Source: Neelides folsomi (Eukaryota; Arthropoda; Collembola; Neelipleona; Neelidae). From it: a DNA stretch of 64,000 nucleotides. Positions 1-49,681 of the stretch are shown piece by piece. Location of the stretch: contig JAQGBZ010000003.1 in NCBI GenBank assembly GCA_034687125.1, positions 434,001-498,000 on the forward strand, written 5' to 3'. The position numbers were made by a program, and so were the translations under genes. Under the pieces are notes generated by a model. That model searched no databases. It saw only the letters and a list, made by a program, of their open reading frames with translations, and was not told where the DNA came from. Every line of letters starts with the position of its first letter. Positions within the stretch are counted from its first letter, which is position 1.

Positions 1-3000
1 TTAAACACTCTGGTTCTCTGCAAGTTAATTATTTATTGAAAAGGAGATAATCTCTCAATTAGGCTCATATTGAGTTAGAATGAATAAATAAAGCGTAAAA
101 AGTGAGAATTGAAAGCTTCTTTCGTGTGGTTGAGCACGAAGAGCCTTTCATCTCTTTACTCGTTTCTTGGAGAGACAATCTACTTATGTTACCCCTTCAC
201 ATCAAAGTAGTACAACATTACTTTAATCATGTCTTCATCTAATATACTTTCGATACATTCTCTCCAAGTCTTGTATGTCAAAAGTAAAAAATACAGAGAA
301 TTCTTAGACAATGTTTGACAACTTTTACACATTTTTTTAGTATTAATTGGACCAATTTCAATGATGCTTTGGACCATTTTTTTACATTTATATCAATTAA
401 TTGAATTAAACTGCTATTGAATAATTTAACATTCAGAAAAGTATGTATTGAATAACGCAACACCCATTTAATTACTTACTATTTATTATTTTATAAGCTG
501 ACTTTATTGAAGTTGTCTTATCGAAGAAAGTTCGAAGTTTCGTGTAAGGATGTTTAAGTTGATTAGTGGCCGCGGTTGAACCTCCGAGACACTTTCTCCC
601 CCATGTTTTCCTTCAGCGCATAAAAGTAATTAAATAATTAATTATTTATCCATTAACCTCCCCCCAAATGGCCTACTAGAAAAATAGTTTATTAGTCTTT
701 TCCGCATTAACCCTGTCGAGTCTGGTTGGTAATAATATATTATAGTATAGAAGTAGGACTCGGAAGCTCGATTAGACATAGATTAAGATTGAGCCGCCTT
801 TATTTTGAGAGGAGATGCCTGATGACTAATTAAAAGGAGATGGGTTTTAATTGAATTTCCACTAAACAAATATATTTCTCTATTACATTATCCACTTATG
901 GTCTTTTCTAAAATTTTGTGTTGACTATTCTATAGATTAAGATCTTTAAAAGTTGAGAAAGATACACTCTTATACAAATAGATATTTGCGATGTTTCCTC
1001 GTAATATTCGTGTTCATTTTATATTTGCATAGGATGGATAAACATCCGGAATATGAAGAGGGAGGGTTCATAATCGCCATTAATATAAGAGAAGATTAAA
1101 ACGAGAGACTCCATTGTTTTAAGAGTGAATAATATTGTTTTATATTATTTCGGCTCGTGCGTTTCTCAACTCCACTTTCTCTACTTTATGTTTATACACG
1201 TCGGGAGTAGGAAAGGTTTCTTTTGTCCGTTATCTGTATCGATTTACTCACCCACTCACTTTCAACATCATACACACAACCTTCAAACTCTCAACACCGC
1301 CGCTGCTCTTATGCATAATGCTATCATTAATTCATACGTGGTGATAGGGGGCATTAAATCTACATTAACATTAAGAAAGAAAAAGGTCGAATGAAACATG
1401 TGAATTTATGGGCCAGACGAAAAAGAAAAGGTTTAAGAAGTAACGAAGAAGTGATTGACGTTTCCTCATTTGGGAAAGTTGATATTTCGGCAGTTTATTT
1501 TTCTTTAATAAATGTTGACCTCAATTTATTTGTTCATGACCGTTTCATTTTACAAGGCTTCAAGTTATTCTACCCTTAATCAATTTTTAATATTTATTTT
1601 CCTAAAAATTGATTCTACAAGATGAATATTCAAAAATAATAATTCTTTAAAGATTGTTTGCTATCATAACTGACTGACGGAATCTTAACAAATATCTCGA
1701 AGCTTAAATTTTAATAAAACTGAAAAATATTCTATAGCTAATACTTATTGTTTTCAATTAAGTAAATACAGTGATTTTTAATAAAATTCCTTTGGACTAT
1801 TGTTGTTAAAACAGTAGCACTCTGATCTCCTTATGAGTATCTTTTCATTTAAAATGAAGAGTATCGTATCTCTATGTATTACCAAGTTGGTAAATAGGTC
1901 TCGAGTGTAGTTGAGAAGAAGACTATGAGTTTGAATTAAGACTCAACAATCTTCATTTTCTTTTCTGAGCGGTGAGTCGAGGATGTTTGAAGGTGCTTGT
2001 GAGAAGAAGAGCTAATCAATGGAGGGAAATGAAAAGAAAGCAATTCTCACTCACTCGATGGAAAAGTCCCCTCAGGCGAACATTTTCTTTTCAAACCTTT
2101 TCCAACCTCCTCCCTTTGTTCTCACGAAGGATGGAGGAAATGGTTAATATAAAAAACCAGAAATCTCATCCTCCAAACCCCTTTCACTTCCCGGCATCCT
2201 CAATTTTCAAAGGAGTCCATGACTCGATGAACTTTCCTTGCAAATTATTTTCTATTTTATCAAACATGATTTTAACGATTTTGACGTTGAGAATGAAAAG
2301 GAGACAAGAAAGGCATTTTATTTAAATGGGGTATCTAACAAAGCTTTTTTGAAAGCTTATACAGTAGCTTATCGTACAACTCGAACTAATGTTAAGTGCA
2401 TACATACGAGTATAATAAGTGTAGATATTATATTGTACTAACTAAATGTAAGTACATAAATATACAAAGTATTAAGTATCGTTACGATTTATTTCATAAC
2501 AGATACAAGATTGTGTAATTATTTTGATTAACGTTTCTATTTTATTTTAATTATTGACACATCTACTCAAGTGTAATTCAAAGACCAATGTTCACCACAT
2601 GAAGTTTTTCTAGTTAATTAATAAGCAGATTTGAGAGCTTTAACCACTTTAAGAGTTAAACTATCTGTTTGTATGTTATGTGCATTTAAGCTGAACACAC
2701 CTTCAGCCCGTTTATGTAAACTGACCAAATTCAATGAAACTCGAGTTGATTCTGCTTTACGTAAAACACGATTGAAGTAATGAAATGTTTAAACATTGAT
2801 ACATAGGTATACCACCGATTTATTTATGACTTAATTTGATTGACAGTTGAGATAGGAGCTGTTGAATATATTGGTCCCTGGACCACTTGAATTTCCATAT
2901 CATGCATACATAAAATAGAGGAATTGAGAATTTCGCTCAAATCGAGCATTTGTTGTATACCGAGATTTTTGTGCTTGTGCATAAATCTGTCTTATATTAA

Positions 3001-3413
3001 TATTGGATTTATACAAATATATTAAATATAAATCATTTTAAATACCTACACTTGTCAGGAAATGTAATTTACATTATAAAACACTGTTAGAGAGGCCAAT
3101 TAATTTCTTTTAGATTGTATTAAGTGTTCAGTTCGAATTCCCAAGATAAGAAATTGATAAATAATCTTTATAATTAAAATTGATCATCTATTGTTATTTC
3201 TCGATGACCAAACTTTAAAATCTTTTTTGTTGATAATTGAGTTTACAAAGAACTCCATTTTTCTCGCTTAGTATTTTTTTAAATAAATCCCTACAGGTAA
3301 TCGCTAATTACCTCAGACTTTATTTTCTAGAACTTGTAAAACTTTGTTAATTAGCAAACAACACGTCAGCGACCTAATTTGTGAACTATTTGCGATTAAT
3401 TGCGAAAAGTTGG
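1..3413. other. AT-rich stretch, no gene recognised
   Basis: Several short open frames occur on both strands, the longest being about 117 codons around 1972-2325 on the plus strand. None shows a recognisable domain, a signal peptide or a convincing exon structure. It may be intergenic DNA or part of a large 5' intron of the dunce gene, whose N-terminal exons lie upstream of 13849 and were not found. Confidence 0.5.
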
Positions 3414-3420
3414 GTATAAA

Positions 3421-3840
3421 ATGCCCCAAGTTTTAATCCAACGTCAGTTGTCTGACGAGTCGAATAAGATTTCTGAAATGAGGAAAAGGTACAGAAGATT
3501 TCAAGGATTTGCTTGGATTCGAGAACCTTCAGCATCTTCAACAATTAAAGAAACGGAACCCACAAGTCCAATCATTAAGCCAACGGTAAAAGTCGTCAAC
3601 AGACGGGTTTTTGGAAAGAAGGGTACTACGAAGCCCTCGTTGAAAATTCGACTTCCAAAAGTTGAAGTGAAACAGCCCAAAGAGGAGAAAAGTTTAAATA
3701 ACTCCTCTTTTCTTAATAACAATTATAAAAATGCACCGGTTACAATTTCAATTTGCACGCCTAGTTCAGATGAAAGTGAAATTTGTTCTTCTTGGGATGA
3801 AATTTCTGAGATTTCAAGTTCATTGCCCACTCGGTATTAA
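3421..3840 (+). CDS. Possible intronless gene, basic Ser-rich protein of unknown function
   Basis: An ATG-to-TAA frame of 139 codons stands out in surroundings where stop codons are dense. The product is basic in its first two thirds (RKRYRRFQGF at about 22-31, then several Lys-Pro-rich stretches) and turns acidic and serine-rich at the end (SSDESEICSSWDEISEISSS). There is no signal peptide, membrane segment or cysteine pattern, so it would be a largely disordered intracellular protein. A TATAAAA sequence lies at 3414-3420, directly against the first ATG. If that is a TATA box, transcription would begin near 3445 and translation at the next in-frame ATG, 3478 (120 residues). I recognise no family. 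A chance frame or one exon of a larger gene is possible. Confidence 0.45.
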   Translation: MPQVLIQRQLSDESNKISEMRKRYRRFQGFAWIREPSASSTIKETEPTSPIIKPTVKVVNRRVFGKKGTTKPSLKIRLPKVEVKQPKEEKSLNNSSFLNNNYKNAPVTISICTPSSDESEICSSWDEISEISSSLPTRY

Positions 3841-6800
3841 ACATTTAATGTTCAATTCATACCTTTAAGTTGAAATTCAAAAATCAATTATACTTTATGA
3901 ATATGATAAAACGATACGATTTAAGGTTAATACTAAGCGTAGTGCATAGATAAAAAGTAGGAGTTATACATACTCAAGTTTTAATGTTAGTTTTCATTAA
4001 TCAATCTCATTATTAGTACCTACACAATTAATTAAGTTGATGAAAATTTACTTCATGAGTGTGCCAGCTCTGCATTATGGTCAATTCCATTTAAATCAAA
4101 TACAAAATTTAATGCGGTAAAGTTTAACCATAAATTAAATTCAAGAGGTATTCGTGTTTGTTTAAGACCGGTAAAATTCCACCATTAATTTTAATATAAT
4201 TGACGATGAGTACTATATTTCATAACTCTTTCTTAAATTACTTTCAATGTTTAATGCTTTAATGCAGTTTTCAATTATTATGAGCTATGAGCCCATTATA
4301 TTCTCATTTAAAGTTAATAAAGTTTGATTTGAAATCATAAATAATCATGAATAAATAAATAACTGCTTTGTTAATTTCAAATATTTGTGATGTCATATGA
4401 AATTGACAGTCTACAGGATCATTCAAAATAAATCTATTATTGCATAGGAAAATTCAGGCATCATGCATTAGTGGTGAATTTACCTCTTTTGGAAGAGTGT
4501 ACACTTTGAATTTTTGTATACAGTGGTTGAAAGTAAAATTGATAGATTCGAAAGACGCGATGAGCATGATAAAGTGGAAAAAGAAGATTTTCACATTCAG
4601 ACAACGTGAGTTCATTTTATTCTGTCTTGAGTGAGATAAAAATGTATCTCGTCTTATCTTTCCTTTCTTTCGCTCCAATTCAGATTCAGCCCGCATGTCT
4701 TTCCCTCAAAATTTAAGTACAGACACACTAAAGGATAATGTGATGTTAAAAATGCCAAAAGGAATTGAGGGAAGGTCCATGAATTTGAAGTTTGCTGTTC
4801 TTTCTTTCTCCTCTTCCTATCCAATGTGTATGTAGCTCCTATTTAACTGTAGTTGCCTCACTTGAACCTGTTAATACAGACGAGAGAAAATTTATTTATG
4901 AGTTATTTTGATTCATACTACGAAATTGTACAATATTTATGAGGTACCAGATTAATTAAAACTTGTTAATTTGACCAAAGGGCTATCCATATTCTGTAAA
5001 GTGAAATTATCATCTACGGTGTATTTACTTACCCTTTGTGTAAACAATATTTTGGCTCCCAAGATGAATACAATTAGTTTATTGTAATTTGAAGTTTTAA
5101 AATGTTAAATGTATTGTTTATGAGAAACTCATCATTGGATTTAATACAGACAATTGATAAAGTTTGGAATATTAGATTTTTGTTATAAAGCTATAAGAGA
5201 TGTTTCAAAGTATTCCCATTATTTTCAGCCTTTCTAAATTTAGTATAAAATGAGAAATAGTTCGTCTTTAAGCCAAGTTTGCTTTATGAACATTGTGGTT
5301 AGAAATATTTTGAAATGAGGAGAAAGGACGGAGCTTCCTCTTCCGCTCAATTATCCCTCGCTCTTTCTCATTTACGCCAGCAGAAATATTATTTAGAATC
5401 TTTGTGTAATATAAAGCAATGTTCGAGCTTTGCATCATCCTCCTCTTGCCAGGTTCAAAGAGGAGTTTATATAATGGAATAGAAAGAGTCCAAATGCACT
5501 ACGAAGAGACCTTTGCTAGGCAATGCATATTACTCCACACAATGGCCAACATCAGACATTTTGATATAATAATTCATGTCAGACCTTAATATTATCATAT
5601 GTATATCACATTATAATACTTGTGTGCGAGTATTACTCCTTCAACTATTCACAAATAATCTTACTTTATATATGTATAAACTGTAAGAGTTGAAAGATGA
5701 TTTTGATATAAGAGAATAGATGCCAGAAACGAATGTTTTGAAGATATGCTCTCTTCCTATTTTCCCGGACCGAGCATTCCAATTTCTCTTTCCTTTGTTG
5801 TGGGGTTTCACTTTGGGTTTCCTCTTGGAATGGGAAATGGAAATCTGGAAGGATTCAAATACCCAACTCACTTTACCCAACGAGCCTCCATATGTGATAG
5901 CGAAAAGAAATGTTTTTTTGCCAAAGTTTTTTTAAAGGATTTCAGTGTGGCCGCGGCGAAGTTCACATCTTTCACTTTTTGGCCCACTTTTTCCCTCCTC
6001 GTTCTTCCGACTCATCGAACCACTCCTATCCACTCTCATATAATTATTATTCTCGGAGAGATTTTGATGAGGGGTAGGAGCAGGAGGAGATAAAAGCGGA
6101 GCTCTGAAACCTGACCTCGCTTCGATGGTCGCTAATGGGGAGCCGCTTTCCCTTTCATTCTCATCTTTCACTCTCCAATTGATAAATTTTGGTCAGGCGT
6201 CATTTATAGTCCATATGCAATTTATGTGGTTTCCTTTAATATGGAGAGCTTTCATCAGCTCTCACGAGCATTTACGACCTTTTTTTATATTTTTGGAATG
6301 GCCCATTTCTTCCCTCACTTTACTTTTTCTCATTTTTATGGCTAGTTTAACTTGTTTAAATAAACACTAAATTATACGCATGATATCAAATTAGCCCCTT
6401 GTCTTTTTTGGATGTGTTTTTTTGCATGATAGTTAATCTTATAAAAATATTGTCAAACTTTGTGATTTACATATTTTAATAATATTATTGTTTGAATGAT
6501 TTCATGTAAAAAAAGTAATGTGCTCATATAGTAATATGTTTCCTTTGTAAGAGGATTTTCACAAAAAATTTTCCTCCATTTGTTATATGGATTTTGAAGA
6601 GAGAAAGAGTTTCAACTCATTTTAAACAATATGGAATTAAGTTGTGAAATAAACTTACGTCACCCGATTCTTAAACCGTTTCTTATTTTAGAAAAGATTA
6701 AGACCGGGAAAGAAAGAAGGAACAAGAAGGAAAATTATCAAGTTATCTTTTATAGGCTTTATTATTTAAGCTCCTCCATAGTTTTCTCTTCCAATTTCCA

Positions 6801-9800
6801 TTTCAATTTTATCCGAGCACCTTCGAAGGACTGCGTGAAGCTAATTTGAGAGTTGATCCGCGTTGCATGTTCATCCTTTGCTTAAATTGAAATTTACTCC
6901 TCTTCACGTCATTCCGTAGTGGAGGATGAGTGGAAAATATTTCCCTGCCTCAGCAAAGAAGTGGATGAGATAATGGAAGGGAATCAGGCCACTAGTCAAT
7001 TAATTTTTCTATTTCCAATCTTCTTATCTCAAAGGGATATAGCTTGACCCTAAAAGATTTTTATTAACATTTTATTGATTCTTTTTTATTTCCTTCGGAT
7101 GCATATTTGTAAGATATTTGTTTCAAGATAAAGGCAAAAATTGAACATTTTATAATATTACTTATATAAAATGTCTAAAGAGGAATTTGAAAAAAATCTC
7201 ATCTGATATTTGATTCCAAGATTTAAATCATTTTGAAGCAATTTATTTACTCATTTTTTGACACTAATGTTCCATAAAGGTATATTATTTATTGTAATGA
7301 TCTCAGTTTTGAAGTACGGTATTTTGCAAATTGTATTTTTTCTTGGAAAGTGTTTTTTAGTTATTACTTTAGTTTGTTCTGTGAAGATGTAAAATTGGAA
7401 AGTTGAAAAGTTGAGTAGGAGAAATATTCTTTTTGGATGTCGGTGGCTGGAGGTTTAAACTCTTTAAATTCGTTTTCGTGAGGGAGTGGAGAAGAGCTGT
7501 GAATCCGAACACGAACCTCTTGAATCATCTCCGTTGGATATTTTCCCCGCATTACACCCCAACTAAACCTCTTATGAGGAGGAACTCCTTTCACTTTTAT
7601 TACCCCTCTTTAATATTAAAGACATATGGACCTAAGCTCATCTTCCATAGTTGTGAGCTTGAGCCGAAATCCTCATTTTCTCTTATTGACGGCGAGAAAG
7701 TGCCGAGTATCCGCATCTTGGCCAACTTAAGCATTAGTAGGTATAGTAGGGACCCTGTAGTTAAAAGTTCCTAGGAAATTAATTTTTAAGCCGCTCAAAA
7801 TTCCCCATTCCGGCTTAATTACGTATTTATACCTAATATCCTCATATCTCACAATAATGACTTTTGGAATATTTGCTTTTAGGAAAAGAGAAAAATAATT
7901 GAGAAATACGGATTAGGATCTTTGGTGAAGTTTTTAGAAAATTAACATTAAATATTTATACGGAAGTAATTGAATCTGGAGCTTAATTCTTTTAGCAAAG
8001 TTAAAGAAGCAGTGTTGATTTAAAATTCATGTTTATAAACTGTATTAGCTAAGGTTCATATGGGAAGAGTGTTTTGGGTAATCCTCGTTGGTTCCTACGT
8101 CTTGAGGGCGATTAGGGATTTGTGTTCGGGGTCGATGATGTAATACGCGGCCTCTTCACGAGAACGTTAAGGCGGAGAGATTGAAGGTGCGGCAGTTCAC
8201 TTTAACGTTACGATCCGCCGTTCGGTTCAACAGGAGCGAAGTGCACTATACGGGTGTTGGTGTGGCTTCAACAAGTCGCTGTTTCCTCTTTTCCCGAGCC
8301 GAATTTCAGTTGAGCCGCGACGGCCTCTCCGACCACTTGGGTCCAACTCGCATTGAGAGACGCCTCGATACATTATAAATGGAAGTTCTTACGCCCCTTT
8401 TAAGCTCCCATTTCACGAACGAAAGACAGGTGAAATATGCAAATGTAATTGAATATTTCCCCTCATAATATTTACAAGTCTTTGTGAATTTTCTTTAAGA
8501 GGTTCGCCCTTCCGACTCTTCAAAACTCTTTTTATTTAAATTGTGTACAGTTCCACTTGAGTTGTCGAGAAGAGGGCTTTTAGGTGAATTAGACTTAAAA
8601 GTCTTCTCAATATATAACTATTACTTGCTCTCTTTAAACAGGAGGAGTGTGTCAACGGAGGACATAAAACCCCCTTTTTAACTTTACATTTCTCTTATAA
8701 ACTTTATGAAACTCGGGGTTTGAACACAGTCTGACACTCTCGCCGTGTGTGATGGTGTGGTGATGAAGAATTGGAGAAATTTTCAATTCGTTTTGTGACG
8801 GTTTCTAAAGTTGAATTTCTTGTTCCTCCTCCTCATTTGACATTCAGCTAGTGGTATTAAGAACAAAAGTTTTTCCTTAATTTCTCCTCTTTCGCAGTAG
8901 ACCTTCGGAAGGAGAGATGGTTAAAGTGAAAAGTTCAGTTTTTCCTATTTAATTCTTGGATTTCATTTCAGTCCTCTCAGAATAATTTTTTAAGGGTCTT
9001 CTTTTGTAAACTTTCATATTTATTATAACTTACCAACTCCTCTAAGCTTAATATAAAATACATACATTAGAATTTCATTGTGCTGACATTGCCGTTTTAT
9101 TATATCAAAAATATACAAATATAGGCTCAACATACTAAAAGAGACATCTGATTAATAAAAACTTGCATCCTAGATTTAAACTTTGCAACATTTATTTGCA
9201 AAGTTTTTTTCAAATTAGAGAACCCCACATGTACATAAAGAGCAAAGAAGAAGGTCAGAAAAGAGAAAAGTTGGAATATATGAAAGAAGTTGCCATACGG
9301 TTGAAATTTTACCTTTCTTCGAATCCACACGAACCAACATTGTGAGAGTTCCAAGAACGACAGTTTGCTTGAACTGTACCCAATTCCTGATTTTAACATT
9401 GAAACATATGAGAGGATGTGAGGGGATTTTATTCAAATTTGAGGAATGTCGCCGGCTCCTCTTTGGATTAAGCAAAATAAAAGTTTTCTAGTTCATATTA
9501 GAATGCAGACACCTTCACACGCACTACTTATTTATTTGCCCAAGGGAGAGACATTAGAATATTTCATTCGAGTGAATTAAATACATCTCCTTCTTAAATC
9601 CCCTTCTTAATATTTACATATTATTATTAAAAAAGTGAAATTGAAAAAGTTGGACAAATATCTCGTGACATTTAACATTATCAAACGTCGAAATCGGATC
9701 CTGAGTATTTTGACATCCTATTGTGATTTAACATTCCTTCATGCGAATTTTTGATTTCGTGACAAAATAATTGTTACAAATTTTGATAACTGATAATATT

Positions 9801-11338
9801 GTCAAAAAAGTGATTTTCGTGGAAGTAACACAAATTTTAAGTATGGATTAAAAGGGAATTTGAGATATAAAAGTTTCGTCATCACATTCGTCGTGCTCGT
9901 AAGAGGATTTAATTTGGAGAGGCTGGACTAATATGATTCACCTTTGAGTTCTGCGTGTCGAACGTGAATTTAATGTATCTAATGTGCAACACGACTTTTG
10001 TCGTCCTCGCTGTCGAGTGGAAGCTAAAAGTGTGAACTTTCTCACTTCCATTTTCACCGTATGACTTTCCTCTCTCTTTTTTTTCCACTCCTGAACGACT
10101 GGAGTGCAGTAGTGTGTGTGTGTTGACAGGTGAAAAGGGGTTGGAGATCAAACAGCAGCTCTTCTCCAAACTCTACTATTTTTACCTATAATGAGAGAAA
10201 ATGGATTTCCACTCTCTCTCCTCTCCTAGCGACTGACAGACAGTCGAATATAAACTTCACTTTTTCTCGATTGCTCCATTCTGTTCGAAATAATATTACG
10301 ATTTGAGTGCTTTTCCAATCTTCACATTGAGCCCATCAATCTATATCTTATAAAACAAACCGAAATCTAAAATAACTTCTTTTCTCTATATTGGTATTAT
10401 TGAATCCTTATATGGCTCCAAGTATTTCTATACTTCTTGTTCTCCACAATACAATCAAGGAATTCTTGAAATTGAAGAAGAGTGATGGATAAAACATCAA
10501 ATCGAACTTAAAATTCGGAGAGTGAAACGGAGACCGTAAAAGATTCAATTCAACTTTTCTCTTTGGGTGATGTGGAGTGATGTGAATTGACATAAATTGG
10601 CATCTTTTTCACTCTGAGCCATTGACAGAATTGAGGTCAGGAGGATTCTGGAAAATTAAAACGGGAAGCCTTAAATTTTCATCAAAGGAATTTCCAAATT
10701 ATTTTCTTCATTCAATTGGGGCATACATGTGGACACGAAAGCCAAGTCCACAGGACTCAATAACGACATGTGAACTTATATGTGAAAGATCATAAAGTTG
10801 AGCTCGGAGATAATCCTCGTCTATTATATAACTAACTAATATACTTAAAACCCACTACATAACTTCATACCTCACTCAACTTATCGTCAGTTGTATCCGT
10901 CGTGTGTATCAGCGTACTCCATTGTTTATATCTAAAACATTGCCCGGAACTAAACATTTAGCATTATATGAAGTTTTATATCCAGCTTTTTCATTTATTT
11001 AACTACGCTTATAAGTCATAAGTGTATTTGCGAAAAAGCAGATACCACTGGTGAGAGTTGGGTATAATTCCCTGCGGGTGTGAGGTGAGGGAAAGGAGGT
11101 CGTGGATGTGAATTGGAGCCCTAATGAGACGCCTTCGTATTCCACTAATAAATCTCGTAAAATTGGATTGGATAATTAGGAAAGAGTCATCACATATGAG
11201 ATTTAAGGAAGATATCCGAAGAGGGTTGGAATCCCGAAGTGGACCGACGAGCTTCATTTACACTGCGATTATTCCCATATGCTCACACTCTTAATCATCC
11301 TCGCCAAAGTGTTCATAAGGGGAGGAGTGAAAGCTAAA
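3841..11338. other. Gene-poor AT-rich region with one CpG-richer block
   Basis: No supportable coding region. Bases about 8090-8380 are richer in G, C and CpG than their surroundings and carry a short open frame (8181-8378) with no recognisable features; this could be an untranslated first exon or promoter. Another GC-richer patch near 5740-6190 has overlapping open frames on both strands, without a domain or splice structure. Short ORFs elsewhere look like chance. Confidence 0.45.
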
Positions 11339-11818
11339 ATGGAATTCGAGGAAATTGAGGAGGAGATGGCTATCTCGCCCGCATCAGCCCAGCGAACCCC
11401 AACCCCTGAGGGATGTGGTGGTCAACATATTGAAATTGAGATTGACCCGCCCCAGAGGAGCGGAAACAGGAAGGATTCTGAAGAGTCCACAGACAGCTTT
11501 ATTGGACCTGTTGGTTTACCTGGAAGAAATCGGAGTCGAAGTCACACTGGCACCCTCACACTTGGATCAAATCTTCCAACTGTTGACCATCGACCGAGAG
11601 GTTCTTTCTCGGGAGTCGGCACCGCAGGGATTTCCCTTCAGCCCCATAAAGCAACTTCGACTACTAAACTTCACCCTGGGACTAGTTCAAGAAGAACGAG
11701 TCAAAGCAGGAGGAGAAAAAGAATTAAATCTCATAGGTTCCGCTCTTTAAACAGACAATCCTTTATTCGTTTTAAATATTACTTTTTTACTTTAGAAAAG
11801 GATTTATTGATGGAGTAG
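11339..11818 (+). other. GC-rich island with two overlapping long open frames
   Basis: From the ATG at 11339 a frame of 159 codons runs to 11818. Its start is acidic (EFEEIEEEMAISPAS) and the rest is Ser/Thr/Arg-rich (SRRTSQSRRRKRIKSH). A second frame over about 11355-11750 is also open but has no ATG. The block is clearly more GC-rich than its flanks, as are the real exons in this window. It could be an N-terminal exon of a long dunce isoform, since it lies about 2 kb before the UCR1 exon. However, I find no good GT donor in the phase that exon needs (two bases before the split codon). Neither frame matches a family I know. Coding status is unproven. Confidence 0.25.
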
Positions 11819-13848
11819 CTTTTATCCTATGCTTTATATCGTGATCTGATTCTCCGATTCTGAGATATGAAAGAAACGATTTAATAATGGGAAATTGTTT
11901 CATCTTTGCATTCATCTCCATATATTATTTCTACTCTCGGAGGAATAGGGACAAATTCCTGGTTGATGAAGATTGATAGAGGAGGCGAAGAATTAAAATA
12001 TTCGTTCTTTGATGGATCGGCTCCATGTCGGCATTCGAGTTCTCTCGCCTTTCTTCCTTCGCGCGACAAGTGGATTAGCGATTCAATTTATTTTCCCAAT
12101 TTTTCCGAGGGGCGGATTTCCCATTTTCCTTCTTAAACCTACATACTATTAGATGAATATTGATGTTTTGATGGATAAAATGGAAAGGCTTTAACGTTAC
12201 AATGCAATTTTGCATATCTGCCTATTTATTTTGTAAAGCATTCTTTATTGTATTTCCTCCATTCATTTCTCAATCTTGTGTATGAAAAATTATTTTTGAT
12301 TTTCTTCAGCATTGCATGCCACCAACATGATCATTCTTCACTGTGGTATACTTAGGGTATGATATTGTAAAAGTATTATGGTAATGTTGAAAATAGATAC
12401 TATTATTATATGGAAAAAGATATTTTCGGTAATATATTATAAATATGGCTCGAAATTGTATTATCCATACTTTGGTCTATGGGATCATTTTGAAAGGAAT
12501 ATTTGCATAATATTGCGACATGTTTGATGATAAATTTATATGATCACTTGATCACTTCCCTTTCTTATGACTTGTGACAGATCCACTTAAGCTTAATAAG
12601 CTCTATTAGACAAATGAATTTTCTTCGATCTCACAAGTGAGAGTGAGAGTGGTGAGAAAATGGAAATTTTGCTTATTCATGTGAACAGAGGTGAAAAGAA
12701 AAAGCATTTTCATGTTGTTATACTTAATACATAAATAAGCGTGAATACAACACGAGTATAAATATTTTATACAATTCTATCCTTGCTGAACATTGTTAAA
12801 AAGCCCTCTATCAAGTAATACATTCAGTTTTATATCAATCTCAACACTCTATGTAGTATTTATATTTAATCTTCAATCTCCTCTCTCGTATGTTATTATT
12901 TAGAAAGTGGGATTTTCAATTTTTCAACTCTTTGGCTTCGGTGCCTTGGGTGGTCTGGAGAAATCCTCGCTCGATTTGTCATTTGTCCAATTAAATTGAT
13001 GGAGGTTGACTTTCATGTTGCTTTCCAGATGAGGAGGCCTGAGGGCCATCGTTATCTCTTCATCAAATTTATCGACGCTTTCGAGTCAATTTGCAATATA
13101 AAATTGAGGATTACAAAACCCTGAAGCTCGTTCAATCTCCTTTCTATCTCATTATATATTTATTTCCTGGTGAAGTTTACAAATACAAGCCATTAGCTTG
13201 AGTAAATTTCAAATGTATCTTTCATTTAAGAGGATTTGATACTGTTGAAAGAACCTTTCACCACACTTCACTCCTTATTTGAAATTGTTTTATCCGTTTG
13301 TTAGCTTTAGTTCTCTTTGACTCTCCAAAGTAAAACAAACCTTTGGTTCCTACTTATTGTATCAATTTCATTCAAAATTACACGTAATATAATATTTGCC
13401 AAGTATCATATTCGGGTTTGTCGCTTTGCTGCATTCTGCATAGTGGTTAAACGATTATGCTTTAAATTTGATCTGTCACCTCTCATACATTGTTACATAT
13501 AGTAAAATCGAGTATTGCATAAGAAAATCTATAATGGGCAATTTGTGTATAAAAAGGATTAGAATTCATTATCTCTCAATGGTATAACATGTTTAATTCA
13601 TCCTGATGCTAATCCCCAATTTTTCTCATTTTCGTTAGAAAACATATCTACACCACAGTGTAATTTAAAAAAAGTCATTTAAATATACAAATGGAAAATG
13701 AAATTCTCATAAATGATTCATTATAACTTCTGCTGAATATTTAATATTAAAGCAATTTCATGTTTCAAACACCTCATAAGTACCTATACTAGAGTTATGA
13801 ATTATGAGATAAATTGAGTTTAGCAATAATGAAATTTTATTTCCACAG
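11819..13848. other. Non-coding stretch before the dunce UCR1 exon
   Basis: AT-rich with no supportable gene. A 14-base match to the microRNA bantam near 12483 lacks a hairpin partner and was rejected. The end of the stretch is the acceptor of the UCR1 exon (tttccacag, ending at 13848). Confidence 0.5.

Positions 13849-49681
<35,833 letters not shown>

Noticed and set aside
1972-2325. Plus-strand open frame of 117 codons
   Set aside because: Starts at a non-ATG codon, shows no domain or splice context and has a composition like translated AT-rich non-coding DNA.
12483-12505. Match to microRNA bantam (GATCATTTTGAAAG, 14 bases)
   Set aside because: The seed differs at one position and the upstream sequence has no complementary 5' arm, so no precursor hairpin forms.
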